Shown here in pieces: positions 56,865 to 64,000 of a stretch of 64,000 nt of DNA. Location: contig OX243816.1 in NCBI GenBank assembly GCA_945859605.1, forward strand, positions 34,000,380 to 34,064,379. Reading direction: 5' to 3'. The notes beneath the pieces are model-generated. The model was not told the origin of the DNA and ran no database searches. It saw nothing but the letters and a program-made list of their open reading frames with translations. A program made the translations under genes and the position numbers. This DNA comes from Lumbricus rubellus (taxonomy: Eukaryota > Annelida > Clitellata > Crassiclitellata > Lumbricidae). Positions within the stretch are counted from its first letter, which is position 1. Each line of letters opens with the position of its first letter.

Positions 56865-58589
56865 CGAATATACTGATGTGAGTCGCATAATGGCGACGGG
56901 GTAATAGCTTAGAGGTTAGAGTCCCCTCTCTTTTGGTTGTTGTATGATGAAACACTGGGTTCAGTATTACTTACGTTTATTGATATGCATATGATAGTCG
57001 CGTATTAGAGATAAGATTGTTTACTTGTGTGTTGCATTGCAATTTTGTTGTTGTTGCCACAGAAAGAAAGGCAACTGTTTTCTATGTACTTTAAAGTTGA
57101 ATGTGCATAATCATAAAAGTTAGTAGGGTATTATTTAGCATATTGAATTACGAGTAGCTTGAGCTTTGTAGCAGTTAGTGGAAACAGTCTTTGGATGTTC
57201 ACTAGTGAGTTGTATGGGTTGAATGTCTGAAAGGATCTAGTATGTCTGTGTGATGTGTAAGCTCCGACTAGTTTGTGTGTAAGACAGATTGTAGACTTGT
57301 AAGTAGTCTAATGTCCCCGCAGTCAGTTTAGATTATATGAGAGGTGAGACAGATGACCTAGTGTTTAGAGTTGTGAGCTGTAGACGGCCTAGTTCTTAGG
57401 TATGCTTTACTAAGCAGTAAATCCTTTTGTTTACTAGTTAGCGTTACTGTGCTGCTCTGTGGTACTCCGTCTTGTAAGGTAGACGTGGAGAGGTCATAGC
57501 ACATAGGTCAGGGAGAAACCCGTTAGTTTCTTGGGTATGTTTTACTAAACAGTAAATCCCTTTGTTTAACTTGTCTCGGGTGGTCTGCTCTGTTATACTC
57601 CGTCTTGGAAGGGGGACGTGGAGAAACTATTGCATAGGTCGAGGATAATGCCGCCCTAGTGCGTATTGATAATGCTTAGCTAAACAGAAAGCCTTTGTTT
57701 AGTAGTCTCAGCCTAAGTGTAATGTGTTCTGCCTGTGATGATGTGCTGACTGCCCATGTTTATGAATGCTCAGAAAGGAGTTTGTTGCAATCGTTGGTGG
57801 TTGTATGTGGTATCTGAAAGGGTGGTGTAAATGGAATACAGCATTAGTTAAAAGTGTTGTCAATTTCTAACCCTGGGTAATACGTGAGCAGTAGTGTGGT
57901 CTGACTGGTTAGGAACAGGATTTGGTGATGCTGTGCGCAAATGAATTGTCAGAGTGATGGGATGAATGTTCGCTTTGACATTTAAGATGTCCTGAGCTGT
58001 AGCTCTTGATATGCTTTGATATGTGGTGCTGTCTAATTGATAATATTACTGAATGATTATATTTGATGAATCTGGTGTCGGGACATGACCTTTTAGTGTT
58101 TAGGAAGACAGTTATTTATTCTTGTAAGTGGTCCCGAGCAAGTGATGGTATTGGATGAAAAGTAGTGATTATAGTAATATGATTGTTGTTTAACCTGTCG
58201 TGCTTTGCTATTACCCTTGATCAGTTGCTGCTGTCACCTCGTACCGCTCAAGATATAACTGATAGTAGAATCATTCGCTGCAATTGTGATAGAAGCTGTT
58301 GTGTGTTCATGCGTTTCATTTAGAGAGATGCCTTTTGCGAATTCTAAGTTTTGCAATGACCTGCAAAGTTTTGTGATATATGCTTGAGATGTGGTACATC
58401 TCTAGCCATATTGTAATCGCAGTTGATGTGATTTAGCGAACTCTCTTTAGTTGATTGTGTTGATGTTCGGTTATTGTTTACATTATGGTATCCTCTACGG
58501 TACCGTTGCATAATGTTTCTCGGTTATGATCAGCAGGAGCTGATAAATTTTCCTCTATGGTGGAAAATTTCGGACTAAGTGGGGGGAAG
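56865..58589 (+). other. Long 3' untranslated region of the Ty3/gypsy element
   Basis: About 1.7 kb without a coding frame, G/T-rich, ending in the polypurine tract AAGTGGGGGGAAG before the LTR. No envelope-like frame was found. Confidence 0.75.
57385..57710 (+). repeat. 135-bp tandem repeat in the element's 3' UTR
   Basis: TATGCTTTACTAAGCAGTAA, then ATCCTTTTGTTTAC and TACTCCGTCTTG...ACGTGGAGA, begins near 57401, recurs near 57536 and in part near 57671. Confidence 0.85.
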
Positions 58590-59161
58590 TGTAACGATCG
58601 TGGAAATTCCGATCGTTAATTATAAATTTGCGGCCTAAAACGATTTGCGGCCTAGATTCGCGGCCTTGCTAAATTTGCGAGCGGTCCTCGGAGTTTAACC
58701 CCTTTTTGGAACTGACCGCCGGAGCAGTAATCCTTTTTAGCGGAGAATATTGCATTGCGACACTCTATTTTTAGATCGGCGGCAACGCAACCGTTTTGAT
58801 TGGACCTCCTCGGTCACGGGACTCTCACGAGTCACGTGACGTCGTCTCTGGTTGGCTGGAAACAGCTAGATCGGCAGACGGAGGAAAGGTTTCGAGGGTG
58901 CAACATCTCCGTGCTCGTGCCGACGAAATTGTTGATAAAAATAAGAAGAATTCCGACAGAAATTTCATTGAAATAATTGGTTTAATAACTCAACGGACGA
59001 ACGAGATATTGAAGATACTTCTGGTTAAGACCGTAGAGTCTGGAGGAAGTTTTTACACTAAATTGTCGACGAAATAGAACCAAAATTCTTCCGTGGTAAA
59101 TTCTCTGGTAGACGATTCCTTGTGACCGCCATTGTCGTCATTGCCGATCGCTGCGATAACA
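58590..59161 (+). repeat. Central LTR (3' LTR of the full copy, 5' LTR of the partial copy)
   Basis: Identical by eye to 49431-50002. It is preceded by a polypurine tract and followed by the same PBS, 5' UTR and gag start. Confidence 0.75.
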
Positions 59162-59663
59162 ATTACTGGAGGGGTAGAGAAGTATCACTGTGGTTTTTAT
59201 CTGATTCCTTAACCGAGAAAATTGAATAAGTATAATCTGTGAATAATACTTTGGCTGTGTGCAGTGTTGATAGATAATTAGCAACGAATGGATCGTGTGC
59301 AATAATTAATTAGATAATTGATTGAGTATAAATTGATTAGATAATAATGAACAACTCTTTCAGAAGAGAAACGCGCCTGTAAAACTGATATAAGATTTAA
59401 CCTTCATAAGCCTAAAGTGTTTTACTTAAATAATCAGAGTAAAGTTAGAACATGTATTAGAAACGTGTAATAATTAAGTCGTGTAGTTAAATCTTACGGA
59501 ACAGACTCTGAATAGTGAATATTGTACAGCGTACGAGAACGTTGCTTTTAATTTCAACTATTGTTAAACATTGACAAAGTTTGTCAACTGCAGTTAAGAT
59601 AGGTTTGCTTAATTAAATAATCTAAACGAGTATTGAATAACTTTGACTTAAGATAACCCTGAA

Positions 59664-60293
59664 ATGTCCGAGGTATCTTATGAAGACGAGGTGGAGGAGA
59701 ATAGGGAAGAGAATGAGGAAGGAGAAACCCCGGATGATAATGACCCCGAGGGGATGAGTAAAACAGGAGTCGTTGAACTTCTACAGTCCTTCACAGGCAC
59801 ACTAGCAGAATTTATGGAGCGCCATGATTCTCAAATAGAGCACCTAAATAACGAGATAAGTCAATTGCATGAACGCCCGGGTCAGTTTATCCCTTCTTCG
59901 AAGGAAGGTGAGGTAGTTTCGGAACGGCTAAGGGAAGTGGTAACACCACTAAAGGAAAGGGGGATCCAAAAACCTGTTGGAGCGGATTCGAACCCTGACG
60001 ACCTTTATGCAAATGAAGTCGTTGCTCTCAGACCGAGAGCCGCTGAGCTGTATGTCCCTTCCACTCGAGCTATCCTTGGTACCTGTGTAAGACAACCCCG
60101 GCCTGAAGTGGTGGAAGCTACCCTCCCTTACGGCCAATCAGGAATTGACTCTGCCCTGGCGCATACCGCAGAAACTGCTGACCCTGCTTATTTCGCATTA
60201 TCTTCGGTTCCCCTCAATTCACGGACGCCGCTCCAACAGCGTGGCACCTCGTTTGGAAACACCTGGCAGTTTCCGAAAATGGGGGTCGCGACA
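59664..60293 (+). pseudogene. Truncated gag start of the second element copy
   Basis: The first 210 codons match 50505-51134 with one Val-to-Ala change. The copy breaks at GGGGGTCGCGACA and runs into TAATTATTATTATTATGGGG and a SINE. Confidence 0.9.
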
Positions 60294-60317
60294 TAATTAT
60301 TATTATTATGGGGGGGA

Positions 60318-60440
60318 GAGGGGGCGGGTAGCGCATTGGATAACACATGAGTGCACATCGGCATGGAGATCGGCGGACCCAAGTTCGAGCCTCGAGCGTA
60401 AGGCGGGCGTGCAATTAAGCCTATTGAAGGTTGCTTAGCG
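60318..60440 (+). repeat. tRNA-derived SINE at the retroelement break
   Basis: GGGTAGCGCATTGGATAACA has an A-box-like core, and CCCAAGTTCGAGCCTCG has a B box about 50 nt later. GCGTAAGGCGGGCGTGCAAT follows, matching the SINE fragment left of the first LTR (49390-49430). Confidence 0.6.
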
Positions 60441-61689
60441 CCGTAGGCCTACGTGATTTTGCAGGTTGTTCTGTTTGTAGCCTAGTTAAGATTTATGTCT
60501 TCTGTCATTTGCGTTCTTGTGAATTATTTCAATTGCATAACTATATAGGCTACACTGTAACCGGTTGCGGGGGACTAGAGGGGGGGGGCTAAGCCCCAAA
60601 ATGACATCCTTTTTTGAGTTTTTTCATGTAAAAATAAAATATTTAAATGATCAGCCCCAGTCCCAAAAAATTAACAAGATACCTAATTAAAAAGAATGGT
60701 CGTCAGAAAGTTTGGCGGTGAAAATGGAAAATTTCTACGAGATTTCGACCGGATGACTAAAAAACAACAACAACAAACGTTCCACTGAAGAAATTTTAGA
60801 ATCAAGTAAACAATCCAACAAAGGGCACACGCCGTGACACATGACCTTCGTAGCTAGGCTATAGCCTAATACAGCAGATCTAGCCTACACGAATCTATTG
60901 CGCACTAAATAAAAAATGAAATCATCACAAAGTCATGTCCCGTAATTATGCAGCCTTCCTTTACTAGGCTAATTGCGTCACGCAGCAAAAATTGAGTCAA
61001 ATGTTCAGCCAATGGATCGCAAAAGATAATATTTTTGATGAAACCTTTCAATGATAATGATAATCATGATCATAATAGTTACTATAGATATGAGTCGTTT
61101 GCTGAACTTTGATCAGGAGATGACAATCACGCGTCGGGAACGCGCTAAACCTGCAGCGCAATCGCATCTGATATTGGATGATCCTAGATAAGGGCTAAGA
61201 CGCTGCTGGACAACAACTAGGGAGAGTTGGGGGGGGGGGGGGGGGAACCATCTACTTAATACCTTGGCAACAACTGTCACTACTTAGTATGGCCATAGCT
61301 GTACGGTCTTCGCGGGTGACTTCGCTACCGTATCCACGAGGTTAAGCTTAGTCATCGTTGCGTCAGGAGTGGTTGCGTAATCCAGACTTCATCTGTAGTT
61401 TGCGACTCTTGCTTACTTTTTGGTTTGAACAGATTCGTTTGGATGCCAGAACAAAAGCAAGGTACGACGCTCCACTTTAGGATGGATCAATGTGTTTTTT
61501 AAATTTCAGTTTCAATTTCGACATCAAGCTTTAGGATGAATTTATTTTGTCTTGAGCATGATGTCCAAATTGAAACTGAACTTGCAAAAACATTTAGCCT
61601 AATAATTATAGTCTGACTGATGACCACTTTCATTGAAGTGATACTTGCAGATGACTATTTTCATGTGATATGATTCAAGCTACGTAGGA
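60441..61689. other. Intergenic, with a decayed MITE-like patch
   Basis: 60565-60765 contains AGAGGGGGGGGGCTAAGCCCC and CGACCGGATGACTAAAA, related to the MITEs at 32429 and 38407, but no paired ends were found. A G-only run lies at 61231-61246. There is no gene. Confidence 0.45.
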
Positions 61690-62846
61690 CAGAGGTTCTC
61701 AACCGGTGTGTCGCGACACACTAGTGTGTCGCGAAGCGACCGGAGGTGTGTCGCGTAAAAGTGGTGTGTCGCTGGTGTGTCGCGAAGAATTGTCGTGTCG
61801 CGAATTCTCACAGCATACAACCGTCGTTCTTGGATTACACTGACTTGTTCACTTTAGCAGTTTGACAGGCGTAGTCTGTGAGAATACAGGCTATTCGAAG
61901 GACTTCATTTATCTATCCCATTTGACCTCAATCGGGAGCAGCCACAACGTTTGCCTTATAAGCCCACATGCACTCCCTATGTAGGCCCACATGACATAGA
62001 CTACAGCAGGCCTATAAGACGTCAGCGAGCGCACCGATTAAAATTTGACCCAATGCTGTATGCCTAACCTTCGAAAATAGTGTGGAAAATTGTCATGGAG
62101 AAAAATAATTTGCGATTATAAAAATGATGACTCGGAAAGGTTGTTTGCGTATTCAGAGCGTGACAATTTAGGCCTACCATATAAGGAAGGTGCACATTGC
62201 ACAAGGTCCAAGGACCCAGAAGTCCCAATGGCCGGTTTTTTTAATAAATAAAAAATTAGGCCTTTGCTACTGTAGACCCGGGCTTTTCAGTTTCCGTTAC
62301 AATTATTCGACGTTTTGAAGGGAGTTTAGTTTCAGTAGTGTTCAGCTACCTTTATCCAATGTAATAGGCCTATAGTTTTGCCTTGAGCCATCAGAGCTAG
62401 TGGTTTGGACTATGGCTAATTTATGCTTTTTTAATCTAAAATTCATATAACTCGTATAGCCTATGGCTATTTTCATTCACCCTATAGGCCTACGTGATGT
62501 ACTCACAAAGCCTGTGGATTATCATCTAACTATGATCCAAATAAAATCCAGAAGCAAAAATCTCAATAGGCCTAACTGCTAGGACAGACAATTAATGAAG
62601 AGTCCTAAAACGTTGTAGAATTTTAAGTTTAGATTAGTAAATTTTGAATGTTAGAATAATTAGAAAATAGAAAACATTCATTGTCAACAATCATTCATTA
62701 AAATTTGTAGCAATTTCGAATGTATAGGCTAAGCTGACTTAAGCCTAATTTAATTTTTTAACGATATTCACATGACGATTGCATGGTGTGTCGCGAAATT
62801 TGGTTTCAAGTTTAGGTGTGTCGCGCGCGAAAAAAGGTTGAGAACG
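61690..62846. mobile_element. hAT-type element with GTGTGTCGCG subterminal repeats
   Basis: The left end CAGAGGTTCTCAACCGG and the right end GGTTGAGAACG are inverted; the right end seems to lack its last few bases. The flanks ACGTAGGA (61682-61689) and TCGTAGGA (from about 62848) match at 7 of 8. GTGTGTCGCG occurs five times in the left 110 bp and twice near the right end. CAGNGGTTCTCAACC ends with such repeats are known from Charlie/Zaphod-type hAT elements. No transposase frame. Confidence 0.75.
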
Positions 62847-63021
62847 TCGTAGGAGACCTGGAAAAGGTACATGACACCGTTTCTGTAACAAGTAATGCAT
62901 CTGCAGTAGACCTATTAGTCCTACAAGCTAAAAATGCATTTCCCACCAAGCGAATTAGAAGGTTCAAAAGACGATAAATAGTCTATAAACAGCCACGTAA
63001 ATACGTGTAAGCCTACATGTA

Positions 63022-63196
63022 TAGGCTACATGCATGTATGTATGCATGCATGCATGCATGCATCCATACATACATACATAAATAATATACATACATACAT
63101 GCATACATACATACATACGTACGCACGTACGTACACACACACACACACACATACATACATACATACATACATACATACATACATACATACATACAT
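63022..63196. repeat. (ATAC)/(ATGC)n microsatellite
   Basis: ATGCATGC, ACATACAT and CGTACGTACG tracts. Open frames on the - strand are artefacts. Confidence 0.95.
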
Positions 63197-63745
63197 GCAT
63201 CTCTTATAACACCAAACTAGAGTAAAGCCACAGAGACCATCTAAGAAATACACTTGACGTTGTCACAGCAACAATTTCCGATGACTTTCGCGTCTTTTCA
63301 TTATTCAGTCAACGCTTCAAGATCATCCGTGCATCTTGTAAACGTATACGTGTGCGTCTCGTATACGTTGCCTCAGAATGTTTCTCTCTCTCCCGAAGTC
63401 CTGTCTGCCTTCCCTCCAGGTTAATGTCTTTTCAAATCCGTTTCAATTTTATTCTTCCAGCGAATAACATAATATAGGCCTACTCAAATATTCAACACAT
63501 GTAAGAGCATGGAAAATTCGATAAAATGCACGGTGCTTTGGAAAGATAAGGAAAAAATAGGCCTGTGCTTTCGAAAGATAAGGGAAAAAATAGGCCTGGC
63601 CTGCATACATGTACATAAATAAAACGAAATCGAGATACAAAAACTGCTTCCCACTATCTGCAGAATTCATGTCCTATGGAGGCTATGATACACGCAATCC
63701 TGCACTTTATTGGCCTCAATGGATCTCGCTGCAACAGCTACTGTA
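63197..63745. other. Unannotated stretch
   Basis: No gene. One short direct repeat (GCACGGTGCTTTGGAAAGAT, then TAAGGAAAAAATAGGCCTG) occurs twice at 63529-63600. Confidence 0.4.
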
Positions 63746-63747
63746 TG

Positions 63748-63822
63748 CCTCCTCCTCCTCCTCTTCCTCCTCCTCCTTCTCATCCTCTTCTTCTTCCTCC
63801 TCCTCCGCATCCTCATCTCTCT
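63748..63822. repeat. (TCC)n microsatellite
   Basis: TCCTCCTCC tract with TTC interruptions. The Ser-rich open frame through it is not called as coding. Confidence 0.9.
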
Positions 63823-64000
63823 GATCTGATCTAGCGTTCGGACTCTCTCTCGTCTCTTCGCTTCACATCTCTTCAGAGAATCGCAGAACTGGCGATCCGG
63901 AAATTGAAGTCGGTCGCTGATGAACAGAGACTAGTCAGACATCAGAGTGATTGAATAATTGAGTAAGTTTTTCAGTGAGACAGAGAGAGAGAAGGAGAAA

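Larger units (their letters stand above)
49431..60293 (+). mobile_element. Ty3/gypsy LTR retrotransposon plus tandem partial copy
   Basis: LTR - gag-pol - LTR - start of gag. 49431-51134 is repeated at 58590-60293 (1,704 bp, offset 9,159); the only difference I found is T51010 versus C60169. The repeat includes the LTR, the 5' UTR and the first 630 nt of the gag frame. So a complete element (49431 to about 59161) shares its right LTR with a second, truncated element. The third LTR is missing, and SINE DNA follows. No outer target duplication can be assigned. Confidence 0.9.

Noticed and set aside
56865..58589. Envelope-like gene of the Ty3 element
   Set aside because: No frame of useful length, signal peptide or membrane segment between pol and the LTR.
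60318..60440. Functional tRNA gene
   Set aside because: A- and B-box-like motifs are present, but I could not fold a complete cloverleaf and a related copy lies at 49390; SINE is the better reading.

Overview
The window looks like nuclear DNA of an animal, most likely a marine deuterostome and plausibly an echinoderm. The genes have introns with GT-AG (and two GC-AG) junctions. The protein families are animal ones: SOX, AMMECR1, a CFAP97/Hemingway-domain protein and a TGF-beta-type prodomain. The mobile-element load (Ty3 retrotransposons, hAT, mariner, piggyBac-like, Helitron, LINE, SINE) and the many copies of the palindrome TAGGCCTA also fit. The phylum is an inference; no rRNA, mitochondrial or other marker was seen.

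Three host genes can be assembled exon by exon, with phases that agree at every junction. AMMECR1 lies on the + strand (five coding exons, 23248-27340, 273 aa). A divergent SOX-type HMG-box gene lies on the - strand (three exons, 37252-34518, 472 aa). A CFAP97D/Hemingway-type flagellar gene lies on the - strand (five exons, 48740-43531, 261 aa). A lone exon at 3905-4452 (+) resembles an activin/inhibin-beta prodomain, but no cysteine-knot mature domain was found.

The rest is repeats. 1-2 kb: simple repeats and two minisatellites with higher-order structure. 2-6 kb: a hAT MITE, a short Helitron, the prodomain exon with a cluster of TGACGTCA sites, and a foldback-like structure. 6358-13148: a Ty3-type LTR element with a SCAN-like Gag, apparently identical 991-bp LTRs, a 5-bp target duplication, no integrase and a truncated RT. 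13-23 kb: two micro-MITEs, two 2-kb hAT elements with perfect 8-bp duplications, microsatellites, a decayed CRE-bearing repeat array and a TA-flanked element full of internal copies of its terminal motif. 29-34 kb: three hAT-like MITEs and a mariner-like element with TIRs of about 212 bp. 38-40 kb: a MITE and two LINE fragments. 49431-60293: a Ty3/gypsy element with one long gag-pol frame, followed by a third, partial tandem copy (LTR plus start of gag). 60-64 kb: SINE, a hAT element with GTGTGTCGCG repeats, and microsatellites.

The host genes show no functional link to one another. The most unusual items are the SCAN-Gag element that lacks integrase yet seems to have moved recently, the tandem Ty3 array bordered by copies of one SINE family, two independent GC-AG introns pinned by conserved protein motifs, and the orphan prodomain exon.
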